DNA of 64,000 nucleotides from Heterodera schachtii (lineage: Eukaryota; Nematoda; Chromadorea; Rhabditida; Heteroderidae): assembly GCA_023374025.1 (NCBI GenBank), contig SIJG01000015.1, positions 1,592,697 to 1,656,696 on the forward strand, in the 5' to 3' direction. Positions 1-11,700 of this stretch are shown in pieces; positions within the stretch are counted from its first letter, which is position 1; each line of letters starts with the position of its first letter. Under the pieces are notes generated by a model. That model made no database searches, had not been told where the DNA came from, and saw only the letters and a program-made list of their open reading frames with translations. The translations under genes were made by a program, and so were the position numbers.

Positions 1-3000
1 CAATTCGAGAATCGGCATTAGCATCACGTCCTCAAGGCGCATGCCAACCGGCGGGTCCTTAAATTGTTTATGCTTTTCAATTTGCATTTTTCTAAAGTTA
101 ACAACAAAAAAGGCGCATTTTTTTTTTAATTTGCAATTTGGCTAAAATGTTTTTGTGCATTGAATATAATATTGAATAAGTGTTTATTTTCCAATTGACC
201 TGAAGTGGGAAGTGAATTTTCAGTCGTTTCATTGGGTCCAATCCGACCCAAAACACAGTGATAAGCAAATCAACGAAGGCCATTGAGCCGATCACAATGT
301 AAAATTTGCTCGGATGAATTGGCTAAACGGATTTTTCACAGAAATGAGAACAAACATTTTTTTTTTAATTCAATTCGCCAACCAAAACAAGCAAATTAAT
401 GTTGGCATTTCGTCTGTTCGTTGCGCTGCCGCCCTCGGACAAATTGCCGTAGGACGAATGCTGCGAAATTTTCCTCAACGCAGCGCTAATCATCGGCTGC
501 CGACCAACAACCGCTGTGAACAGAGTGCGCACCTGGCACATCGGAAAATATTTACAAAAATTAAAATGAAACGCATAGAAATTTTAAAAATTAAAAAAAA
601 TTTACTGAATCGCCCCATGGGCTTGCGCTCGCTGTGATCGCTTGTCCCCCGCCGGCCCCAACGAGGGCTGTGCTCACCGAGTTGGCTTGGCCAAGAGAAG
701 TGGATTCTTCCTGAAATTGAAATTTTAAATTATGATTCATTTTTCAAGACTTTTCCGTTTGAAAGTGGACAATAAAATTTATTTTCGTTAAAATATTTAT
801 AACTGAGAAAATTAAAAAACTGGTAAGAATTTAAGTCGGAAAATATTTAAAAAAATGAAAAATATTCTTTTTTTTTCCCATGACTTTTATTGATAAGAAC
901 ATTTCAACATTGTTACAGAAGGGGGGACAGTTTTTTATTCCAATTATTAGGACCTCATTGTTCGGGAAAGTTGTTGCCATTTGTCGTCGTTTCTCAGCGC
1001 TGTTCAATTTGTGGGCCACCCAAATTTTGGCAAAAAGTGCGCCATAAGCAAAGGTGAAGCCGATCATTAGCAGAAAAACGCGGAACTATGAAAAAAAAAA
1101 GTTATTTGAAATTTATTTTAAAATGGAATTATACGTGGCAAAATGCACTGAACAAGCCGAGATTGGAGGAGAAGCGCAGCAAGGGACGACCACGGAAAGA
1201 AACATCGGTCGGAAAGCCGAGAAAAACGAGGGACAACAAACAGAGAAAGGAGCCGACCAGCAAAATGCGATTACAATGGGGCTGAGATTGGATGAAAGCT
1301 CTTAATAATTAATAAATGAAAATCAATTAAAATTTGGGAAGGGATAGGCCAATTTCGAAAGCAATTCAAAGCATGGCCATTTCACTACCATTTCTATGGT
1401 GTCCCCGGGTTTAAGGCTTTGAGCCTTTCAAATTACCATTTTTAAAGAGAGTAATTTTTTAAGAAGAAACATTGACAAAATAATTATGTGTTAAAAACCA
1501 GGAATAAGTTTGGGTCAACAACAATCTCATAACATTTTGGATGGGTCACAATGGGGATGGACTTTGGGTAGGATGAGGGGTAATGACGGCAAAAACACAA
1601 AGGGATTGAGAGAGGAATGGATGGCATATAGAATGGCAAGATATATGAGAAGAGCAGATTGACTTTGGATGGTTGGGATGAACAGACAGACAAATATTAC
1701 GGGATTTGGTCGGAAGAAAGTAAGGCAATTTATATTAAGCACAAAATATGAAATTTGTATGTTGCGGATACAGCAATTTCAATTTTCTAAATTTGGTCAC
1801 CTTCGATTTGCATGTCGGCGACAGAACAGCCAAAGAGCGATTGTGAGAGCGATGCCGACACACGTGAAAACCATCGTGGCACAGAACAGCTAAATAATGG
1901 CCAACAGATTCATTAGCTCATAACAAAATGACCCTTTGGTAAATTGATAAACATATTAATTTTTTCACAAATTTATTTATTTTAATCATTTCCATCTGTT
2001 GATTATTTTGAAAATGTTGTTTTTTTTTTGTAAATCAAACCCGAAAATCCACAGTGATTGGCCACTGCTTCACTCGCGTTGAGTCGGGCGGTGGGCCTCG
2101 GGAGCCGACAAATTTCTCACGACGAAACCATTCCAACGATTGGGAATTTGAGTCGTAATAGCCCAGGACAACATATTTGCCATCTGTGCTTCCAATTAAA
2201 TTCGACTATTATTATTTTAGCATTATCGTTATCGCTTTTTGCCTTGCATTTGCTCAATTTGCGTCCGCGCAATTCGGTCGCCCAAATCACTGAACATCAC
2301 TTGGCCCTTAAGCAAAGCAAAAAGAGTGAGGCACCGAAATCGTCTCAAAATTCCCAAGAACAATTTCGGTACCGAAACACCCCTGAAGCGCGTGTTTTTC
2401 ATGCATTTGAACATTTTCCTCGCAATTCCAGTGCTATTGTACGTGAACTGCTCCAAAGAGTTGACGCCGAATGGCAACGACCCCATCGTGCAGTTCAGCG
2501 TCAGTGCCAATGCCCTTGATCAATTAATTAATTAATTAAAATTACGGAATGAAAAGCACACTGACCACACAGCGTCGTACTGCCAGCGGCGCCTCGGGCC
2601 ATCCGCCAGTTTCGTGCGGGTCGGTGCTGATCCGGCGGCGAAGTCGCGTCTGAAACTGCTCGCCCGTCATGCCGGAGATTGCCGGCTGCAAGTCGCGCGA
2701 CAGCATCACACTCTCCGTGGTGAAGTGAAACTGCGCGGCCCGTTCCATTTGTGCGCGCGAGCAGTTCAACGCCTCCTCCTCGGGCGGAATGAACCACGCG
2801 TCGGAATACCACCCGATCATAAACCAAACTTGGAGCGGAATGACCAAAATTACAGATAGATTAAGAAGCATTTAATTGCACTGACCATATCTTCGTCCAT
2901 AAAGACCATGCAAATATGCCTAAAATTCGCTTGAAAACACTGTCTTTTTGAAAAAAATAATTGAACTTGGCAGAGAACACGGCGTGCCTAAATTTAAAAT

Positions 3001-4376
3001 GGTAATGAAAATGAATGGGTTGAGGCTAATTAATTGTGCCCGCATTGAGAATTTTTGAGGCTTGATTGAGAAATTTGACAGAGAATCAGGACCAAATTCA
3101 CATTCAAAACCAGAAATTAACACTTTTTGAACTCTCTTATCGAGACTCTCGAGCATCATTTTGACGAAAAAAACATTTGAGCAAATGTCAGGACGTACTT
3201 CGGTCACATAAAACAGTCCGACAATAATTCGCGCATCTTGGCGCCGTATTGCCTTCAGAGCATCCGTCGGGTCTTACAATATAAAAATGAGGTTATCGTA
3301 AGATTTATTAAATTTAACTTCAGATTAATATGTTTTTATTTGAAAATATTTTCCAATTTAAAAAAATAATTCGTTAAAAGCAATTTCAAATGGAAATTTT
3401 GACTTCTAACATTTACCTCCATAAAAACTGTGCCTTTCCACGCGAATTCCCTTTTCGCTGCATTGCTCTTCCAAATCCTTAATTAATTCGTTTATTATGT
3501 TTTTCATGCATTTTCTGATCACTTTTGCAGTTGAGTCGAATACTTCTTCCACCGATTGAAGAATGGTGATCCGTTTCCATTTGAACTTCTCAAACAAATG
3601 GACTCTGAATTTCTTTGGAGAATAAATTTTAATAATTTTTCATTTGCTTTTTTAATTATGCCTTGTCGGATTTTGCATATTTGCCGATGGATGTGTTCTG
3701 AACAGAGTGGGGAAACGGGCGCGATTGGACAGGGCGGGAGAAGAAGCGCCGTAAGAGAGCTTTGAAATGAAAGAAAAAAATTAAATGTAAAAAATAAATA
3801 AATTAATTATTGAATTAACCACGAGAAGGTTCCATACGGGCGCCGCTTCGGCTACCTAAAATTTATTTGGAAAAAAATGATTTTTCAAAATTTCCACCAG
3901 CGTCGTGACGGGACTGCACCCCGAAAGTAAGATCAGCTTGGTCGGGGGTTTGTAAAGCAATTCAAATAATTGCCAAGCAGCGAGGCCGGGCTGGCACTGA
4001 AGAAAAGGGACGGATTGAAAAGAAAATTAAAATTGTTTTAAAATTGACGGAATATTTAAAATGTGTTTTGATGCCTTGCTATTAAACTGATGAAGTCGCA
4101 ATGCGTAATTTGGCAATAAATCAGGCTCCATGTTTACATCTTCAAAAGCCATTTGTATTGCCGGAAGGCATGCCTAATTTCAAAGGGCACAAACTAATTA
4201 ACATTAGCCTCGAGAAAAAGCCGAAAAACCTGTCCCCCGGGCCATCCGCCCGAACCCGCCTCCATGGGGAAAAAGGCGCCGATGTGAAGCTCTTTTACGG
4301 GGGTTAAGCAGTGAACAGAAATCAAATCAGAAATTAAAAATCGGAGGAGAACAGAAAAAGAAAAGTTTATTCGCAT
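1..4376 (-). CDS. gbb-1: GABA-B receptor subunit 1 (class C GPCR), 3' end outside window
   Basis: Metabotropic GABA receptor subunit: extracellular Venus-flytrap GABA-binding domain followed by seven membrane helices coupling to Gi/o at neuronal membranes. Exons read from high to low: 4376-4230, 4173-4075, 3996-3898, 3855-3820, 3759-3662, 3604-3417, 3272-3199, 2987-2967, 2919-2886, 2828-2566, 2514-2373, 2306-2243, 2183-2041, 1889-1801, 1300-1135, 1085-954, 710-606, 532-389, 322-200, 57-<1. Hallmarks: [65 protein letters not shown]1 near residue 470; TM2 [19 protein letters not shown]3 [20 protein letters not shown]4/5 region ending [11 protein letters not shown]. The start ATG gives a plausible signal peptide. 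Three introns use GC donors (after 4075, 3662 and 2243). Oddities: one surplus base near 2580, and two extra predicted exons (710-606, 532-389) between TM3 and TM4. Family assignment is firm; the first exon and the two extra exons are less certain. Confidence 0.92.
2184..2242 (-). other. GC-AG intron in gbb-1 (one of seven GC-donor introns in the window)
   Basis: The exon ends ...ATGCAAG and the intron starts GCAAAA; the next exon begins ATGGCAAA after CACAG. The join restores Gln-Asp-Gly-Lys, the expected GABA-B ectodomain sequence, and no GT donor fits the phase. Other GC donors, same strand as their genes: 4074 (AAG/GCATCA), 3661 (AAG/GCATAA), 36133 (AAG/GCATTG), 37001 (AAG/GCATTT), 45375 and 56797 (CAG/GCAAAA). 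Confidence 0.85.
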
Positions 4377-6932
4377 TTCAGATGGAACCTAAATTAATAA
4401 ACAGAAAGTTAAACAATTTTAATAGAGTAATTAATAATATAAATTGAATTCGTTAAATCAATGTTTATTTATGAATAATCCGTCCTTTTCGGCTTTTTCC
4501 TCCTCCTCCAACACTTGAGATTTCAAAGTGCCTTAGGCGTTGAATTTTGAATGTTCTTTGTTTATGCACAAACTTTTCTGTCGCTTTGAAAATGACAAAT
4601 TCACACGAAAAATGAAATGTTTTGACTCATAGTCATAAATAATGAATAAATGTAACCATTTTACTTAAAATACACAGCTGCTGGAGCATTGCTTTGTTTA
4701 GTTATTTTTCGTTTTGTTTAGGTTTTTATCGGTTGGGATCAACTATTTGGGATTTTTGAAACTTAGGTTTCTGCGTTTTTCGGTTGTGGGTAATTTTTTG
4801 ACAAAAGGAGGGTCACATTTCTGAATTTATGCTGCTTAACTCGTGCGGTGTCTAATCATCATTCATGCCATATTTATAGAACGTAAAGACAAATGCTCAA
4901 AAAGATAATGTCTCCTTTTTTTGTTTTTAAATGCACTTTTTGCTTGAAATGGTTACATTTTCACCCGTCCAATGCCCCCCCCCCCTCCCATGAGAATGCC
5001 GGGGGGGGGGGCATTGGCCCGGGGGCAGTGCCCGAATCTCCCGCTTCTCCGCTGGCACAGCTCGGTCGTGTTCTGTTCAACCAGCAAAAAGGTCCTAAGA
5101 ATGTTTTCGTCAGGAGATGATAAATGGGGACAAATTCTCTGGAGGGGTTCCTTCGGCGGTGCATTCCCTCGGGGGATTTTCTCGCCGATAGACCGTGAAA
5201 CTGACTCAATTTTGGCGGAAAAAGTGGAAAATTAGCCCCGAAGAAAGAGGAGGGGCAAAAAATGAAGTGAATTGAATGAGCGAGCGGACAGACAAAAAAA
5301 TGGATTTGGATTCGATAAAATGTCGTATGAGCAGAAGAGGACAAATAAAGGGAAAAGCATTTTTAGGATTTTTAAATTTAAAAATTCATTATAATTTAAA
5401 ATAATAATCAATTTATTGAAATTAAAATTATTTATATACAAAGAAAGATTCAGTTAAAGTGTATTTACAAATTTTTAAATATATGGATAAATTAATTAGT
5501 AAATTGGACCTTTTCCTATTTTTTAAAAATTTACTGAGTTCTCAATTTTCGAATTTGTACTTTTTTCCAATCAAAATGGAAATTTTCGACGAATGAATAA
5601 ACGCATCTGAACACATTTAAAGAAGTGGAAAAAAAATTAGCATTTTGAAAAAAAGATGGGTAGCTAAATGCCTATTTTCAAGAGTAATTGGACGGTGCTC
5701 TTTCGGTTCATCGAAATTATAGTGAATATAAAATTTATTGAAAAAATAATTTTAAAAATTTTTTTAATGCCTAAAGGTGCCAAGAATTTTTAATCAAAAC
5801 GTTACATTTTTGATACTTATTTTGATGCTTTTTTGTAAACAGTAGTCATGCGACCCAAAGAAGCAACTAACCAGGGTTGGGTAGGAAGGAACTCTAAATG
5901 AAATTTATGATGATAAATTTAGCTAAAAATTTCAAAGAGCTTATTTTTGGGTTTACCCAAAAAAATATTCCTAAAAAAGAAATTTTATCGAAAATTAATT
6001 CAATTTTTGTTTGACATTTTTTGAATTCTAAAAAATTTAATGCATTTTAATTCGTAGTTGAAAGGAAGAAATTATTTTTATTTTAAAATTATGCAATAAT
6101 TTTATTTTTCCATTTTGAACTTATTTTGAGGAGAGTGTGCCTATTTCAAGACTATTTTGCGTTTCATAATTAAATTTATTTGCTATTGTATTAATAATTA
6201 CAATTTCTTGTACAATTTAAAGCACATTCATTAAGATTATTTATAAATTTTAAAGAAGGAATAACGAGAGAATATTCTTTCTAAATGCATAAAGTCCATC
6301 CTATAAATAGGACAAACTTAATCGGGCATTTTAAACAAGCACACTAATTGGGCGCCACACATTCAAATTTTAAAAAAGTTAACTAAGAGCGCGCTGAAAT
6401 ATTCAAAAACAGCGCTTCAATTGGGAGGTGTAAAAACAACAATTTGGGCCAAAGATCACCAAATGGCATTTTTTGCATTTTCTCACGCCTTGTGGCCATT
6501 TTTGTAGGTAAAATGGGAAATGAAAGGGCAATAAAAGTGAGTGGGCACATCGCAGAACAGAAAATTTGGTTTGGTTTAACATTTAAATGCGTTAATTTAT
6601 GCACCTGGAAAGCGTACGAATTGTTCAGCGCACTTTTTGTTGACGTTTTTTTTTAAATTGTTGCCCCCAAACGGAAATTACCCACCAAAATGTTTCAAGA
6701 ACAAATTTTTAATAGAACTACTTAATAAGTCTTATAAAGTTTTGGTTTTTTCGTTTGATTGAATTAAAGCAAAACACCAAAAGTGTGAATTGCAGGCATT
6801 TGCTAATTAAGCAATTTATTTAATTTAAATGGCATAATACTTGTTTTAAGAAAAAGTAATTGTATAATTAATTATCATGTCATTCATTCAGTGTTAATCG
6901 CCCTTAATTGTCCTCCTCGTCCGTCCGTTCCT
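4377..6932. other. Intergenic, AT-rich, with a GC-rich island
   Basis: Upstream of gbb-1. Mostly AT-rich with no convincing exon. 4970-5240 is GC-rich with C and G homopolymers and overlapping open frames on both strands; low complexity rather than a recognisable protein. I see no tRNA or transposon ends here. Confidence 0.5.
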
Positions 6933-7103
6933 TCATTTGCGGCCCCACCACAAATTGTCCAAAATGGTGCCGCTGGTCATCGCGTCGGCGTACGACCCGG
7001 ACCCGAAAAGCCATTGGGGCCGCGCCTCGGACAAAATGTTGGGCATCAGAGAGAGGAGAAGCAGCGGGAGGAGGAGGAGGAGGAAAAGCATTGGGGAAAG
7101 CAT
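6933..7103 (-). CDS. Small secreted peptide ending in WWGRK (possible amidated neuropeptide)
   Basis: Single-exon frame of 56 residues. Starting at the ATG at 7103 it has a leucine-rich signal peptide (about residues 1-27, LLLLLPLLLLSL core), then a short mature region RPQWLFGSGSYADAMTSGT followed by ILDNLWWGRK and stop. A terminal Gly before basic residues is the usual signal for trimming and C-terminal amidation, which would give ...LWW-amide. There is no internal dibasic site. This resembles the peptide precursors at 20.6 and 21.9 kb, which also end WG plus basic residues, but it lacks their two-exon structure. No family recognised; it could also be a first exon of a longer gene. Confidence 0.45.
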   Translation of the reverse strand: MLSPMLFLLLLLPLLLLSLMPNILSEARPQWLFGSGSYADAMTSGTILDNLWWGRK

Positions 7104-7889
7104 TTTGAAAGAAAAAATGGAATTGGAGATTTTTGAAAAATGCAATTGGATTTCTCAAATTTCGGCACCATTTAAATATTTTTGTACGTTGGACGGCCTT
7201 TTAAATCATTTTTGATTATCAAAGATCACTTTTTGGAGCACAATTTGAGTGATTGGATGATCTCAAAATGCGCAGAACCAAAGCAATTTGCAGAATTAAT
7301 TTTGAAATTAAATTTAGGTAATTAAAAGACATCCAAATTTGGAAATAACGAAAAAATTTAATTATAGTTTCAATAGAACGGGAATTCACTAATGAGCTGT
7401 GAGAAGAACGAACATTTAATCAAATTTAAAATTAAATAAAAGTAATAACAAAAAGAAACTGGCTTTTTATCGCCAAAAACACAAAGCCGGGAAAATCGTT
7501 AAATATTCGTCGTATAATTTTTTTCAAAAAGGTGGCGATAGAGCACCGCCGGCAATTTTTGAAAACTTTGGTCCAATTTCTTATTAGATTTTTTCCAAAA
7601 AATATGGTGATATTTACAATTTTTTACTCTTTAGAATTTTTAAAGAAATATATTTTGATTTAAAAATTTCCAGTTTTTGAAAAATAAGAAATTTAACTGG
7701 GTCAAGTGGTGCCAAAAGCGAAAAATAAATAAATAGAATAGATAATAAATAATAAATCAAAATATTGGAAAAGGACCTAAATTTGGTGTATGCAGTTTAA
7801 ATTAACAAGTTTTAAGTAAATTCTTAATTATTTGTTTTATAAAATGTGGATAAATTAATAAATTAAATGGTAGATTTAATATTTATTAT
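7104..7889. other. Intergenic AT-rich stretch
   Basis: No gene seen. Around 7535-7558 there is a degenerate copy of the GCCGATAGGCGCC-type palindromic module that recurs in the transposable elements of this window. Confidence 0.4.
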
Positions 7890-8472
7890 TAGGGCCGCGA
7901 CTTTTAGTAACGAAAAATCCCGAAATAGTTAACTAAAATAGTGAGTAAAAATGCCAAACTAGTGACAAAATAGTGGCAAAAGTCCGAAATAGTGACAAAT
8001 AGTGACCTAATTTTCAGCCAAAAATTAAGCAAAAATAATTTTTATTCACTGGTTGCAGTTGCAAATGAGCTACATTTCTTTTGAACTATTTTAATAGCAA
8101 ATAATGAACATTTTTAAATCAAAATTTGTCAAGAAAAAAAAATTTGGGGGAAGAATTTTTAAGAAAATTTTCCAATTCTTAGTGGTATTTTTGAAAAAAA
8201 ATTTAGGTCGATTCTTAGAGGTGTATTTTTCGTTTTTATTGCATTTTTGTTAATAAATTTTCAAAAAATGTCAAAATAGTGAAAAAATAGTGACAAAATG
8301 CCAAAATAGTGAATTTTCACTATTTTAGTGACGAAGCGCCAAAATAGTGATTTCTAGTGACAGATAATGACATCAGAATCGAAAAATTTTAATGCAGAAA
8401 TGCGTTTTTTGAGCTTCTTTCTTCAAATCAATTGAGCAAAAAAAAAGTTTTTCACTAAAGATCGCGGCCCTA
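7890..8472. mobile_element. Non-autonomous hAT element, 583 bp, TSD TTTATTAT
   Basis: Ends are TAGGGCCGCGACTTTTAGT and its inverted partner ACTAAAGATCGCGGCCCTA. Flanks 7882-7889 and 8473-8480 are both TTTATTAT, an exact 8-bp duplication, diagnostic of hAT-type insertion. The ends carry repeated AAAATAGTGA-like units. No transposase frame. A degenerate, truncated copy of the left end lies at 12757-12850. Confidence 0.9.
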
Positions 8473-8794
8473 TTTATTATATTAATAAATAATTTTGAAA
8501 ATGAAAAAGTAAGCATGTTTTTAATATTAACAAAACTCATTAAAATTCCAAAATCTTCCCGTTGGCCTCTATCGGCACCGTCGGACTCTTTTCCGTTACC
8601 AAAAAATATTTTGAAAAGCAAAAAAAAAGTTGTCAAGTTTTTGACTTTAAAAATTAGTATTTTTAAGGCAAATAAATCTGAATTCAAAAGCATTTGTGCA
8701 CAATTGAAAAAAATCATGGGAACATTGTCACTTGTTTAATATATTTATATAAATTCATGAAAATGCCATTAATCAGAGAACGGAAGTAAAATGG
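8473..8794. other. 3' flank of CHID1 gene
   Basis: AT-rich, no gene. 8566-8592 contains CTATCGGCACCGTCGGAC, another copy of the palindromic module. Confidence 0.4.
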
Positions 8795-11700
8795 TCAAGA
8801 CCCTGAATTGTAAATGCGATACTTTATCAAATTAATTGCCCAAATGGCCACCTGCCCAATGTCCCAAATTGCCACTCCTCCGAGGCCCATCGTTTGGGCC
8901 AACTTAAGACGAAGCGCAATGGACTTTCTTGACGGGTAATAAGCAATGCCATTGTCGCTGAAAGTCAAATTACTGAAACTTAAGCATCAAAATGCTTTGA
9001 GAACCCAAAAGTGAGCCGATGCTCGCCAACATTTGCTTCAAAACTGAGTTTGGCATCGGACGAAGAAAGCAACTCAATGAATCTGAAAACAAAAAGTCGA
9101 TAATAAAGGAGAAAGCATAAAAAAGTGCCGCAACGAATAGAAATAATACAGTTACAGTTTCTTTAACAGGGTTTCAACCAAATACAGTAGTAAAACCGAC
9201 TGATTGCCTAAAAGGGCCGTGCTTTGGCCATTGGTTCGGTCGTAACCGTAGAAATTGAGGCCCATCAAAATTTTGGCGGCTGTGGCGGCTTCTTCGTCCT
9301 CCCCACCAGGGATGGCATTCCGAGGCCCCAAAAATTTTCGGAAATCGGAAATCGGAATTCCGGGGGTCCAAAATTTTTCGGAAATCGGAAATCGGATTTC
9401 CGAGGCCGAAAAATTTTTCGGAAGTCGGAAATCGGAATTCCGAGCCCAAAAACGTCGGAAATCGGAATTCGGAAGTCGGAAATCGGAAATTTTTCAAAAC
9501 AAATAAAATATAATAAAAAAAATTTTTAAATATTATAATAGGCTAAATTTTTAATTCTTAACCAAGTAAATGCGATTTAAAAAATTTTTGATCTATTTAA
9601 ATAAATATTTGCCTTAAAAAATTATTCAATGATTTTCATCAAAAATTTTACCTTTTTTTTTGCGGCGCGTTTTTTCAAAATTTTTGAAAACACGGCGGGC
9701 GAGGTCCGGCGGTGCCGATAGGCGCCGCCGAGAAAATTTTTATAATTTTTAATCAAATTGTTAACAAATTTTGTCCAAAAATGACTAAATTTAGCGATTT
9801 TGAGGCAAAAATTTCTCAAGAAAAATATGATTTTTAGGGTGCGACGGTGCCGATAGGCGCCGCCGGGAAATTTTTGAAAATTTCAATGCAATTTGTTAAC
9901 CAAAATTGTAAAAAATTGTTAATTTTTTGAAAAAAAATTCAAAAAAAATTTCCGAAAATTTCCGACTTTTTATCAAAAATTTCGGAAATCGGAAGTCGGA
10001 ATTCCGACGTCCAAAATTTTTTCGGAAATCGGAAATCGGAATTCCGACCCCAAAAATGTCGGAAATCGGAAATCGGAAGTCGGAAATCGGAATTCCGTGC
10101 CATCCCTGCTCCCCACCACCGGCGGCAGTGATCGCGTAGCGAATGTTCGCCTCCACCCAATCGATCGGAGCAACGGCAGACGCACTTTAGCAAAAGGTAA
10201 TAATTGGGGGTAATTATTAATTGAAAATGCACTCGGAGCTGGGGAAATCGTAAGTCATCAAATTGACATAATCAACCGCCGAAAGCAATCGCTGCATAAT
10301 TTGCGCATTCACAATGCCAATTTCTTGCAAACTGCAAAAATATTTAAAATGAAATCAATTTTATTATTTCCAAAAGGCACTTCGCCCCCAGCGGCGGAGT
10401 CAGCGGCAAAATGAACTCGAGGCCGGCCCTGTGGAAATGTTCTGACCAAAATTCGACCAATTCGAGCAAATATCTAAAGATGTGAAAAGAAATATTATGA
10501 AATTACATTTTTAATTAAAGAAAAGTATGAGGAAGAAAATATCAGACATTTATCTGTGTTACACCCCAAATATATTTGGCATTTTGTCAAGAAACGTAAA
10601 AATGTAAATTTGCGTTGTGTGTTAATCGCTTGGATACCAAAAATCGTGACTTTCAGTTTGTCATGAATTTTTAGACTTCACCCCGATACATATTTTCTTA
10701 AGGAGAAAACAATGATTTTGAGATAAATTTCTGAATTTTAAAATTATCTTTGTGTGATAAATTAATTTTTAAAAAATAAATAAATTTCGGCCCTATGGCT
10801 AAAGCGGCAAAATGAACTCGAGGCCGGCCTTGTGGAAATGTTGGACCAAAACTCGGTCAATTCGAGTAAATATTTAAGATATGAGAAGAAAATATTTCTT
10901 TTTTTACGTACTGAGCAGCTGTGCCCCGTGTCATGGACATAATTTGTAGCCAAATTTCCATAACGGCGCCATTGAAATTGTAGCGCTAAAATATTATTTA
11001 TTTTTATTTAAAATTGGACCACTATGAAATTGACCTGCAAAAATTCGACCAACGCCCTCACACAACGATATTGGGCATGTTCTTCGGTAAGAAATTGTTG
11101 AAGGTGGGCACCGGACCATCCCTCGAAAATGAAACGGGGGACAATTCGAACGGCGGAATTGTTGAGCAGAATCTGCTCAACCCAACCTGCGAAAAGAGGC
11201 AAAGTGATCGATGGACCAGCAAATTTGGAAAAAGCGCTCAAATTCGATAATTGTTAATTTTAAATAAAGAATTCAGGGTTATCCAGCAGGTGTACTGATT
11301 GTCAAAACATTTTGTTTTTGTTCCGGCGCCGCCGGACCCTATTTTAAAATGTTTTAAATTTCAAAATAAAACCCACAAAAAATGTCATTCTGGGGACAAT
11401 CTTTTACGAAACCAAGCAAATTTTCAAATTCACCCTGCGGCACCAATCGGCACCGCCGGCGGACCACAATTCCCTATTTTTCTTTAAATGCTGATTTTTT
11501 GTCTGCCAAATGTCAGCTTTGAAAAATTTCAAGACCTGATTTTAATCTTTTCGTAGCCCTATAAATTATTTGTGATATGGAAAGGGTCACTTGTTTCTGA
11601 CGGACAAGCGATGAAACAATTAAAAATTAACGAAAAATTCTAAAGACCTTTGGGGTTTTACAGGCCGAAATTGCCCCCCCCCCCCTTCCCACCCATGTCA

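Noticed and set aside
4961..5344. Open minus-strand frame of 127 codons
   Set aside because: GC-rich low-complexity sequence with homopolymers, open in several frames, no ATG-supported domain or splice context.
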